Shown here piece after piece: positions 9,898 to 18,009 of a DNA stretch of 64,000 nucleotides (its first letter is position 1; the number at the start of each line of letters is the position of its first letter). The stretch spans positions 930,001 through 994,000 of the forward strand of contig CP064978.1 in assembly GCA_016699515.1 (NCBI GenBank). Reading direction: 5' to 3'. The notes beneath the pieces were generated by a model. That model had not been told where the DNA came from. It did no database searches and saw nothing but the letters and a program-made list of their open reading frames with translations. Origin of the DNA: Candidatus Peregrinibacteria bacterium (GTDB lineage: Bacteria; Patescibacteriota; Gracilibacteria; UM-FILTER-43-11). The position numbers were made by a program, and so were the translations under genes.

Positions 9898-11083
9898 GAC
9901 ATAATGCCCCCCCACGCTTTGGCGTCGCTTTGCGCAGGCGTCTAAAATGGCTTTAGCTACCAGTTTTCGGTGATGAATGCGGATATCACGCGAGGGGATC
10001 GAGTCGATTTCGACCCGTGCCTGCGCATATCCGTCCGCACTACGAATAATTCCAGCATGCTCCCACATGATTTTTCCCAGGCGCTTGGCATAGGCTTTTA
10101 CCTCGGGGAGAGGTTCGATGATGAGGGTGGGTGGGTTTTCGAATGATGTTTTTTGAAGGCGCGACCCTTCGACGAGCTCAGGATCATTCGCGCCTTCTTT
10201 CGACTCAATACTATTTGCCAAGCGCTCGGCAAATACCATTCCTTCTAAAAGGGCGTTTGACGCCAGTCGGTTGGCTCCATGCACGCCGGTGCAGGCAACT
10301 TCTCCCACGGCATACAAACCCGGCAGCTGGGTTTTTGCATTCAAATCGACCGGAATCCCGCCGCTGGCAAAGTGGGCCACCGGGGTAATGGGTACGCGGT
10401 CTACTGTTAAGTCGATGCCATAGTCTTTCAGGCGTTTATAAATGTTGGGAAACTTTTTTGATTTCAGCCGCGTTCAAATGATTCATTTGCAAATAAACTC
10501 CCCCTTCATTTGCTCAAAATAAATCGCTCGAGTGACGATGTCTCGCGGCGCCAATTCAGCGTCCACATGAACCTTTTAAAAACTCAACTCCGGCCTCATT
10601 TACAATTTTAGCGCCGAAGCCACGCAGCGTTTCGGACAACAAAAAATAACGCCCTGCGTCTAAATGATCCACCGCGGTGGGAGTAACCTGTTTAATCAAA
10701 TGATTGAGAATGTCTTGCCCGGTAAAATCACTGGTGTGCCATACGCGCGCATGGCTGTGTGCCGCTTCGAGCGCGGGTTCCTGCTGAAAGGGAACCCCGA
10801 TCGATTTTAAAAATCGAATCGAGCGCGGAGCATGCTCCACTAAAACCCGCACCGCCTTTTCGTCATTCAAATAACTGCCGGCCTTGAGCGTATCTTGAAT
10901 GTGCGACTCGAAGGAATCTTCCGGCAACATGACCGCAGCCACTCCGCCCTGAGCCCAATAAGTATTGGCTTCACGCAATTTTCCTTTGGTTACCACCGTT
11001 ACCGAGCCTTTATCCTTTAAAAAATAAGCGGCCGAGAGTCCGGCGATACCGGAACCAATGATGAGAAAATCGGTTTGATTCAT
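9892..11083 (-). pseudogene. nadB: L-aspartate oxidase, internally deleted and frameshifted
   Basis: NadB oxidises L-aspartate to iminoaspartate for NAD synthesis using FAD. The N-terminal FAD motif IIGSGIAGLSAAYFL, ELAPRDIVTRAI, and the C-terminal GEVACTGVHGANRLASNALLE are clear. Three homopolymer shifts (runs at 10574-10577, 10500-10504 and 10454-10459 on the plus strand) can be repaired. More seriously, HTSDFTGQDILNHLIKQV runs directly into TPTAVDHLDAGRYFLLSE. Compared with E. coli NadB, about 80-90 residues between these points, including the ATGG FAD segment, are absent, in frame. The C-terminal part also carries a 43-bp palindromic insert (10155-10197). The gene as sequenced is unlikely to encode an active enzyme. 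Confidence 0.85.
10155..10197 (-). repeat. 43-bp palindromic element, copy 1, in frame inside nadB
   Basis: The 10-bp arms GAAGGCGCGA and TCGCGCCTTC flank a core centred on GAGCTC. On the coding strand it reads EGANDPELVEGSRL, an insertion NadB homologues lack as far as I recall. The sequence is identical, in reverse complement, to the copy in tsaD at 11430-11472. Its form resembles in-frame Rickettsia palindromic elements. Confidence 0.9.
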
Positions 11084-11148
11084 TTTTTATAGTCAATCCT
11101 TATTCTTATAACTTCTTTTGCGAAAATACCTCCACTTGCCTGTTGATA

Positions 11149-12159
11149 TTATAGCGATCCGGTGTTTTTGATACAAAAATAAGCCGCCCCCGCAATCATA
11201 GCAGCGTTGTCGGTGCAGTAGATTAGTTTTTGCGGCATGCAAAGCGGCAGGCGGTCGTTTAATTTTTCGGTGACCGCTTGGCGGAGCGACTGGTTGGCCG
11301 ACACTCCCCCGGCCAAATGAACCTCTTTTACATCGAAGGCTTCGGCGGCGGCCACGAGTTTATCGGAAAGGACATCGATTACGGCTGCCTGAAAGCTGGC
11401 GGCAAGGTTGTTGATATCCGTTTCTGAAAGAAGGCGCGAATGATCCTGAGCTCGTCGAAGGGTCGCGCCTTCTTTGGTTAAATTCTCTACCTGGCGCAAT
11501 ACCGCGCTTTTAAGGCCGGAAAACGAAAAATTATAACGATTGTTTTTGTCTAAATGCACGCGCGGAAAATTGAAGGCGGCAGGATTACCGGCGGCGGCAC
11601 GTTTGCTGATGATGGGCCCGCCGGGGTATCCCAGCCCCAACATACGCGCAACTTTATCAAACGCTTCACCGGCGGCATCATCCAAAGTTTCGCCGATCGA
11701 TTCAAATTCGTGATGTCCTTTTAACCGTACCAATTCGTTGTGTCCTCCGGAAACCGTGAGCACCAAAATAGGAAATTGAATTGGCTCGCTGCGCTCCAAA
11801 AAATTGGCATAAATATGCCCGGCAATATGGTGCGTGGGAATCAACGGCTTTTGATACAAATAACTGAGCGCCTGTGCGGTATTCACCCCCACCAAAAGCG
11901 AGGCGATCAGGCCCGGCGCGTGCGTAACGGCGATCGCGTCGATGTCACCCCATCCCACTCCGGCTTTTTCCAAGGCTTCGTCGATCACCGGATTGATTTG
12001 TTTAAGATGCTCACGCGCTGCCACCTCGGGAACTACTCCCCCGGTTTTGGTGTGCAAATCCATCGAACTGGCGATCACATTGCTGTGCACCTTGATTCCG
12101 TCTTCCACCACGGCGGCTGCCGTTTCGTCACAACTGGTTTCGATTCCGAGTATTTTCAT
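11149..12159 (-). CDS. tsaD: tRNA N6-adenosine threonylcarbamoyltransferase
   Basis: A complete 336-residue TsaD (Kae1/Gcp family), which transfers threonylcarbamoyl to A37 of ANN-decoding tRNAs together with TsaB and TsaE. It starts MKILGIETSCDETAAAV. The metal-binding histidines are in PTHHIAGHIYANF, with TVSGGHNELV and the C-terminal AGGVSANQSLR also present. The frame is intact although a 43-bp palindromic element is inserted in frame (11430-11472), coding EGATLRRAQDHSRL just before the ETDINNLAASFQ helix. This is probably a surface loop, so the enzyme may tolerate it. Confidence 0.96.
   Translation of the reverse strand: MKILGIETSCDETAAAVVEDGIKVHSNVIASSMDLHTKTGGVVPEVAAREHLKQINPVIDEALEKAGVGWGDIDAIAVTHAPGLIASLLVGVNTAQALSYLYQKPLIPTHHIAGHIYANFLERSEPIQFPILVLTVSGGHNELVRLKGHHEFESIGETLDDAAGEAFDKVARMLGLGYPGGPIISKRAAAGNPAAFNFPRVHLDKNNRYNFSFSGLKSAVLRQVENLTKEGATLRRAQDHSRLLSETDINNLAASFQAAVIDVLSDKLVAAAEAFDVKEVHLAGGVSANQSLRQAVTEKLNDRLPLCMPQKLIYCTDNAAMIAGAAYFCIKNTGSL
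11430..11472 (+). repeat. 43-bp palindromic element, copy 2, in frame inside tsaD
   Basis: Identical over 43 bp to the nadB copy but inverted, so a different reading (EGATLRRAQDHSRL) is made in TsaD. Since 43 is not a multiple of three, a 2-bp target duplication or adjustment must accompany each insertion to keep frame. Confidence 0.9.
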
Positions 12160-12195
12160 AGCTTGAGCTTGGGTCTTATCTTTTTATTCAAGTGA

Positions 12196-12330
12196 CATAA
12201 TAATACCTAATTACGAATACACAAATTACAAACAAATTCAAATACTTAAATACCAAATAATTTAAAACTTAAAATTTGAAATTGGTTATTTGGTATTGCT
12301 TGTGATTTGTGTATTGGGTATTCGTAATTT
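12196..12330. repeat. AT-rich long inverted repeat upstream of lgt, containing a 47-bp dispersed unit
   Basis: The outer arms (AATTACGAATACACAAATTA.. and ..GTGTATTGGGTATTCGTAATT) and inner arms (ATACCAAATAA / TTATTTGGTAT) form a long imperfect hairpin between divergent tsaD and lgt. Positions 12247-12293 are identical in reverse complement to 36910-36956. Confidence 0.85.
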
Positions 12331-12335
12331 AATAT

Positions 12336-13119
12336 ATGAATATGATCAACCCAATCGCATTCCAACTTGGCCCCATTTCGGTTCATTGGTATGGCATTCT
12401 TTATGGCGTGGGGTTATTTGTGGGCCTGTGGATGCTGACGCAGTTGAACCAAAAACGACCGGTTTTTAAAAACAATGATTCATGGTTTGATTTGCTATTT
12501 TGGGTATTTTTGCTGGGGGTGATTTTAGGAGGTCGATTGGGCTACGTGCTGTTTTACAATCTGCCGTTCTATCTGGAGCCTCTCGCTAAAATTTTTGCCG
12601 TGTGGCAAGGCGGCATGTCTTTTCATGGCAGGCTTTTGGGCACTGCACTGGTGACCTATTTATATGCCAAAAAGCGCCGCGTCCGTTTTGTGGATGTCGC
12701 CGATTTACTCGTTATTCCCAGGGGCGCTGGCCCAAAGCCTGGGCCGATTGGGGAATTTTATTAATGGTGAATTGATGGGGCGAGTGATTCAAAACGAATC
12801 GTGGCAATGGCTGGGGGTCGATTTTGGCGATGGTCTTCTGCGCTACCCTTCCCCCCTTTTTCAGTCGATCGCTTTATTGGTGAATTTTTTGATCCTGCTC
12901 TTTATTTTCAACCAAAAACCCAAACCAGGAACGCTGCTGGCCAGCTACCTGATGATGAACGGGGGCTTTCGGCTAGTCACCGAACTCTTCCGCGAACCCG
13001 ACACCCAGATTGGCTTTCTAATCGGCCATTTAACCTTGGGTCAGATCCTGAGCGTGGGAGTAATGGGGGTGGGGGTTTGCACGCTCGGCTTTTCTCTAAA
13101 ATTCAATAAGAGTACTTGA
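12336..13119 (+). CDS. lgt: Prolipoprotein diacylglyceryl transferase (one frameshift)
   Basis: Lgt transfers diacylglycerol to the lipobox cysteine of prelipoproteins in the membrane. The first frame carries IHWYG-like SVHWYGILYGVG, GGRLGYVLFYN and QGGMSFHG. The second carries the family signature LGRLGNFINGELMGR. They join at the C3 run 12717-12719 read as C2 (..DLLVIPGALAQSLGRLGNF..). The joined product is about 260 residues with seven membrane helices, normal for Lgt. Several lipoproteins in this window (24649, 26213, 41363, 58601) are its likely substrates. The stop is TGA. Confidence 0.93.
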
Positions 13120-13157
13120 AACAAGTTTGATAAAAGACCTCACTTGCTCACTCCTCA

Positions 13158-14426
13158 TTATGAGCTACGTGCGTATTCCATGGCAGTTTCTTTTGCTTCA
13201 CTTCTATTAATTGCTGGATAAATAGACTGAGGAAACAGTGCCTCATCTAGCCTATGGTCAAAAAATCTTGCCACCTCGTACTCTTTCCAAGATCCCCCTC
13301 GTAAATTCATGTAATTTATAAATTGACGCTGAGTAAATATTTGAAATTCGTAATTTACACCTCCTATTATGTAATTTACCTTTGTCAATTCTAGGGCTGC
13401 GGAACCCACATTCCCTTTCTGCCTTCCGTACACCTCACGAAATTCTAATCCTTCGGCTTTGGCCGCTCTTTGAAGTGCGCTTTGAAATTCATTAATATCC
13501 TCTTGAGATTGACAAATAACTTGCAGACCGTTTAAGTCTCTATCTAATAAAGACATATCTTTTGTGTCTCTTCTTAACATTTTCAATACGCGAGAAATCG
13601 GACTCTTAGTTCTTTGTTCAACTACTATATTTGCTGCAGAGCCGTCTTCTCTAGTGAATTGGCGCACTGCAATGGGCGTTAGCTTATGCCCATCTGGAAT
13701 TTGATCTGGTGGACTAGGAAGACATTCCACTTCAATGCACCTCATTGAAACATCTTCATGCTGTGATAATAGGTACATATCGCTGTGTTTACCCATATGC
13801 CCATTCCGAACGAAAAGGCGTTCATTCATTAAATCATTTAAACGATCTAATCCATCTTTTTTTTCTTCAATGTAGGTGTCTATTTTGGCAATTAAATCAA
13901 TAAGAATCAATTTTCTTTTTGCCTCAAACCGAATGCGCTCATCGTATCGTCTGTCCATTGATAATAAAAGGAGCTTAGCCGGATCGTTACAACTTTTTAC
14001 CTCATTCATATGATCAATTTGCCATTCATCCTCACGAAACATTTTTTGAACTACATCCGAAATAAGGCTATTCACTATTTGGCCATAGCGAACAAGTATC
14101 GACTCTGGCAGCCGACCACAATGTCCAAACACTTTTTCAGTCATTCTATCCCTTATAAATTTAGCTAACTCAATATTTGAGGATAACCTGTCTGCTTTTT
14201 TAAGATCTCGTAGCGTCACCCCACTTGGCAACAATTCCTCAATCTCCCTCCTTTTTTCAACAAACTGTTCATATCGACTTGGCCCGTCCACCCCCTTCCC
14301 CCTCCCTGTTCGTGCTAGTTTCAACAAAGCGGTGAGATCACTTTTTGCTGTGACTGCAAAAATGGTTCTTCCGGGCTTATCGCCAAGTTCTGGATAATTT
14401 TGCACATATCTCTCGGGCAAAGACAT
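13158..14426 (-). CDS. Hypothetical protein, possible RelA/SpoT-like nucleotidyltransferase fold
   Basis: A 422-residue soluble protein with no firm family assignment. The C-terminal third has a pattern loosely like RelA/SpoT-type domains: a basic helix (SPISRVLKMLRRDTKDM), then LLDRDLNGLQVICQSQEDINEF in the place of the D..G.Ri strand, later YEFQIFTQRQFINYM like the EIQIRT strand. The N-terminal half is helical and charged. The catalytic glutamate context of true synthetases is not clearly kept. Codon use is more AT-rich than its neighbours, which may point to acquisition. It is convergent with lgt. Confidence 0.6.
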   Translation of the reverse strand: MSLPERYVQNYPELGDKPGRTIFAVTAKSDLTALLKLARTGRGKGVDGPSRYEQFVEKRREIEELLPSGVTLRDLKKADRLSSNIELAKFIRDRMTEKVFGHCGRLPESILVRYGQIVNSLISDVVQKMFREDEWQIDHMNEVKSCNDPAKLLLLSMDRRYDERIRFEAKRKLILIDLIAKIDTYIEEKKDGLDRLNDLMNERLFVRNGHMGKHSDMYLLSQHEDVSMRCIEVECLPSPPDQIPDGHKLTPIAVRQFTREDGSAANIVVEQRTKSPISRVLKMLRRDTKDMSLLDRDLNGLQVICQSQEDINEFQSALQRAAKAEGLEFREVYGRQKGNVGSAALELTKVNYIIGGVNYEFQIFTQRQFINYMNLRGGSWKEYEVARFFDHRLDEALFPQSIYPAINRSEAKETAMEYARSS

Positions 14427-14673
14427 AGTGGTTTTATTATATTGTATTAAATAAAATAATAACTATACTTGTCAATTTATTCCCCCTGGAACTAAAAAAA
14501 CCTCCACTGGGGAGTGAGGTGTGTTTTGGGGCTTAAAGCTCAACGTGCAAAACTCACCTCACGCGGTGTGAAGTTGGACGAGTTTAGTGCAAATTGGGCA
14601 ATACGAAATGTTCATAGGGCTATTGAGCAATTACTTCTCATTTTATCGAATTTTTAATAAATGTCAATAGCTG
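14427..14673. other. Intergenic region with a strong hairpin (14514-14562)
   Basis: Between two divergent genes lies a stem formed by GTGAGGTGTGTTTTG (14514-14528) and CAAAACTCACCTCAC (14548-14562), with 14 paired positions and one bulge, and a small inner stem GGGCT..AGCTC. There is no U-run after it. It could be a structured RNA or leader element; nothing else is recognised here. Confidence 0.4.
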
Positions 14674-14702
14674 TTGAAAATTTGGCTTAAATATGCTAAA
14701 AT
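14674..14702 (+). promoter_or_regulatory. Extended -10 promoter for the CHASE2-cyclase
   Basis: TTGAAA (14674-14679) and TAAAAT (14697-14702) have a 17-bp spacer, and TGC precedes the -10. The GTG start is at 14728, with AAGG eight bases upstream. Confidence 0.6.
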
Positions 14703-14727
14703 ATAAAGATATTTTTAAGGTTGGCTG

Positions 14728-16765
14728 GTGAACAAAAAATGGCTGAAATTCATTGGTTTGAACTTAATTCTGCTCCTTGCGGTTGCGCTCGCGGTGCATC
14801 GTGGAATTTTTTGGGCATTCAAACTGGGGTTCAAAATCGTTTTTATGACTTTGATCAGGCAAGTTCCAACATTGTGGTGATTGCGATCGATGAGCGCACA
14901 TTGGCCGAAAATGGCTTGGGTCCTTTAAGCCAATGGCAGCGAAATTATTACCGGGTGGCGATTGAAACCCTGCTGAATGCGGGGGCGCAGGTGGTTGGTC
15001 TGGATGTAACCTTGCCCAATGCCTCGGTGAATGGCCCAGAAGACGAAGCGCGTTTGGCTGATCTTTTGAGCGTCATCACAACGTAGTGGCGGCCGCACGC
15101 ATGTATACCGATGCTGACGGCGCTCAGGCGGAGCTTCCCAGCCAATCGTGGGCTGTGCCCACGGCTCAATCGGGATGGATTAATGTGAAGGTGGATGCGG
15201 ATGGTTCTGTGCGTCAAATTCCTCTGTTTTACTTGTTTGAAAATGAGGTGATTGAGGCATTTTCATAGAATTGCACAACATTTTTTGAACACTCATGTGA
15301 GTCATTATCCGGTTGATGGAGATTTTTTGACACTAGAACCGTCCGGGTCCGTTCCGGTGGTGCGACAAGTCGATGAATCTCGTGGGGCGCAGCGTTCGTT
15401 GATGAACATCAACTATTTTGCCGGCCCGGGGTCTTACACCACACTTTCGTTTTGGGATGTGTATCAGGGTAAATTGGTCGATACTCACGGCCAACCGGTA
15501 TCACTCAGCGGTAAAATCGCTTTGATCGGGCCCACGGCCATCGACCTGCAAGACACGTATCTTTCCCCCGTGAGCGAGGGGGCCCAAATGGCGGGTGTTG
15601 AAATTCACGCCAATGCGGTTCAAACCCTCATCGAAGGTCGCTTTTTACGAAATCAATCTTCGACTTCTTTGTGGATCTTGCTGATTGCCACGCTGCTGAT
15701 CAATGGACTTTTGTTTGGACTATTGCGGGCGCGTTACGCCACCCCACTTTTTTTGGTGGAACTGATTGCCTGGCTGATTGCGGGAATTGCCGCTTATGAA
15801 AGTGGATTGCTATTGAATGTGGTCTATCCGATTTTTGCATTGATACTAAGCTTTACCGGTACTTTTTTGGTGCGCTACGTGTTGGAGGCGAAGGATCGAC
15901 GTTTTTTGGAGCGCGCCTTTGGGCATTACCTGAACCCCACCATGGTTGAGCAAATCATTAAAAATCCTTCCCTTTTGAATTTGGGTGGTGAAAAACGCAT
16001 GGTAACCGTGTTTTTTTCGGACGTTGAACACTTCACGTCGATTTCTGAGCGTATGCCTCCCGAAGCGCTGATGAGCTTTTTGAATGAGTACTTGGCCGCT
16101 ATGTCCGATGTGATTTTGAAATACAATGGAACGCTGGATAAATACGAAGGCGATGCCATTATGGCATTTTGGAACGCCCTGATTGAGCAAAAGGACCACG
16201 CTAAACTGGCTTGTTTGGCCGCACTGGAAAATCAAAAAATACTAAGTCAGCTTGGGGAAAAATGGGCGGCGAAAGGGTATCCGGCTTTGCATGTGCGCAT
16301 TGGCCTTAATACCGGTGACGTGATTGTGGGCAATGTGGGGTCCAAAGATCATATTAATTACACAGTGATGGGCGACGCGGTGAATTTAGGGTCTCGATTG
16401 GAAGGGGTGAATAAAGTGTATTCTACCCGCATCATGATTTCGGAAAGCACCTATGATCACGTCAAACAAGACCTCGTTTGCCGCGAGGTTGACCGGATTC
16501 GCGTGAAGGGAAAACACGAGGCAGTGCGTATTTTTGAGTTGATTGGGGTGAAAGAGGAAGTTTCCAGCACTCAAATTGAGCTTATCAAGCGCTTTGAAGA
16601 AGGGCTGGAGCACTACCGCACGCGCAACTTTTTAGCCGCAATCGATCTGTTTCGCTCGCTGGAAAGGATCCGATTGCCCTTTTATTCATTGCGCGCTGCG
16701 AACAACTCGAAAACAATCCACCCGCTGCCGACTGGGACGGCGTATGGCAGCTGACCGAAAAGTAA
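14728..16765 (+). CDS. CHASE2-domain adenylate/guanylate cyclase (four frameshifts)
   Basis: The joined frames give about 680 residues: an N-terminal helix (FIGLNLILLLAVALAV); an extracellular CHASE2 sensor with IVVIAIDERTLAENG, VGLDVTLPNA and IALIGPTAIDLQDTYLSP; three membrane helices (15655-15880); and a class III cyclase domain with VTVFFSDVEHFTSISERM, KYEGDAIMAFW and NYTVMGDAVNLGSRLE. The metal-binding aspartates (FFSD, YEGD) are kept. The C-terminus (DWDGVWQLTEK) is typical of CHASE2 cyclases. Breaks are G4 14826-14829, T4 15064-15067, T4 15260-15263 and the AAAGG at 16663-16667. The start is GTG 14728. A cyclic-nucleotide-binding protein gene lies at 17433, making a plausible signalling pair. 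Confidence 0.92.
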
Positions 16766-16790
16766 GCCTTGTTTGGCTTTGCGACTACGA

Positions 16791-17354
16791 CTAGGCTTTT
16801 AGCAAATAGGCGGCAGCAAACACCACCGAAATCAGCATGGCGTTGATCATCATCATAATGTAGTCGCGCGTGTAAGGAGGGTTTTTTGAGCCACTTTGAA
16901 AGATCCAGCGCGATACGTCGAAGAAGTAGGTGCCCAATACCAAAACGATCAAATAACTCATGAGCATTTGATTATAAAAAACCGAGGTGAATGATAATGG
17001 AACGGTGGCTTCGACCGGGCCGATTAAATACAGTGAGACCAAAATAATGGTGCCGACATGTATGACTTGGTCCAACACGTACAACTCAAATTTGTTCCAA
17101 TGGGGAACATACTTTTGAGCGCTGATTTTGAGTTGGTCGCTTAGGTTGTGCACCAAAAAAATCAATCCAATGCCCCACCACACCAGCGGCTGGTTGGAAA
17201 AAGGAAATACGAGCAATCCTGAAATCACCAAATGGGCAAAACTGTGGATCAGTACGCCTAAAAAATGCTTTTCTTTGTATTGCACTAACTGACGAGACTG
17301 AAGGGGGAAATCGGCTAGAAAATGAGAAAGAATTAGGTGGAGTGTGAGATACAT
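16791..17354 (-). CDS. DUF3307 family membrane protein
   Basis: A 187-residue protein with about six membrane helices. It starts MYLTLHLILSHFLADFPLQSR, the typical DUF3307 opening (H.laDF.lQ), followed by HSFAHLVISG and HNLSDQLK. The function of this family is unknown. It lies between the cyclase gene (convergent) and the cyclic-nucleotide-binding gene (same strand). Confidence 0.8.
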   Translation of the reverse strand: MYLTLHLILSHFLADFPLQSRQLVQYKEKHFLGVLIHSFAHLVISGLLVFPFSNQPLVWWGIGLIFLVHNLSDQLKISAQKYVPHWNKFELYVLDQVIHVGTIILVSLYLIGPVEATVPLSFTSVFYNQMLMSYLIVLVLGTYFFDVSRWIFQSGSKNPPYTRDYIMMMINAMLISVVFAAAYLLKA

Positions 17355-17357
17355 TAT

Positions 17358-17433
17358 TTTAATTACGAATGACGAATTACGAATGACGAATGACGAATTA
17401 TGAATTACGAATTATGAATTACGAATGACGAAT
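17358..17433. repeat. Tandem ATTACGAATTATGAATTACG repeat
   Basis: About eight degenerate copies of GAATTACGAATTAT/GACGAAT fill the gap. It is the same family as 3089-3125 and 35190-35300. The array ends at the stop codon of the cyclic-nucleotide-binding gene. Confidence 0.85.
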
Positions 17434-17825
17434 TAATAGAGTTCATTGGCTCTTTTCACCACTTCGTAACTCACTCGGGTTGCGATCGACTCGTTCGTTT
17501 GCAATAAGTGATTGAAGTCCTCTTTGCTCAACGTCAACACTTCAACATCGGTAAGGGTTTTTAGGGTTGCATTGCGTGGCTCGTTAGACACCAGTGCCAT
17601 TTCTCCAAAAAATGCATGATCGCCCAAGGTGCTCAAAATGGCATTGTCACGGATGACCTGAACTTTGCCGCGCTTGATGATGTACATGGTGTCGCCCAGC
17701 TGTCCCTCTTCAAAAATAATATGGTCTGCGGGAAAATAATTCATTTGCACCGTGCGGGCAATTTGATTGAGATCTTCGTCGCTCAATGATGCGAAAAAGG
17801 GAATGTTTTTTAGAATTTGTAGCAT
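17433..17825 (-). CDS. Cyclic-nucleotide-binding domain protein
   Basis: A 130-residue stand-alone CAP effector domain. The phosphate-binding cassette FGEMALVSNEPRNAT (residues 73-87) has the Glu and Arg expected to contact the cyclic phosphate and ribose. The N-terminal LKNIPFFASLSDEDL is typical of regulatory domains. There is no DNA-binding or kinase domain, so it probably signals by protein-protein contact. Its nearness to the CHASE2-cyclase suggests it senses that enzyme's product; this is inference. Confidence 0.88.
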   Translation of the reverse strand: MLQILKNIPFFASLSDEDLNQIARTVQMNYFPADHIIFEEGQLGDTMYIIKRGKVQVIRDNAILSTLGDHAFFGEMALVSNEPRNATLKTLTDVEVLTLSKEDFNHLLQTNESIATRVSYEVVKRANELY

Positions 17826-17829
17826 TTTA

Positions 17830-17930
17830 TTTTTAGGAGTAAGGATTAAGTGGTAAGGAATAAGCTCGGGAGGTTGGGATGAGTTTTTTTCATCCTTCCC
17901 AATCCCTTATTCCTAAGAAGATTTTATCAC
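17830..17930. repeat. GGAATAAG/CTTATTCC hairpin between divergent genes
   Basis: GGTAAGGAATAAG..GGTTGGGATGAG pairs imperfectly with CATCCTTCCCAATCCCTTATTCC across a T7 loop. It belongs to the 'aaggattaagg' word family also at 54874-54942 and 63071-63337. Confidence 0.6.
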
Positions 17931-18009
17931 CCTCCCCCCACTTACACCATTGCTTTTTTAAAAAAGATATGCTACGGTCGAAGCTCGTGGTCATTTTAAT
18001 TTTCATCCC

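Noticed and set aside
17950..17973. Promoter of uvrA from TTGCTT and TATGCT
   Set aside because: The spacer is only 12 bp, too short for a sigma-70-type promoter.
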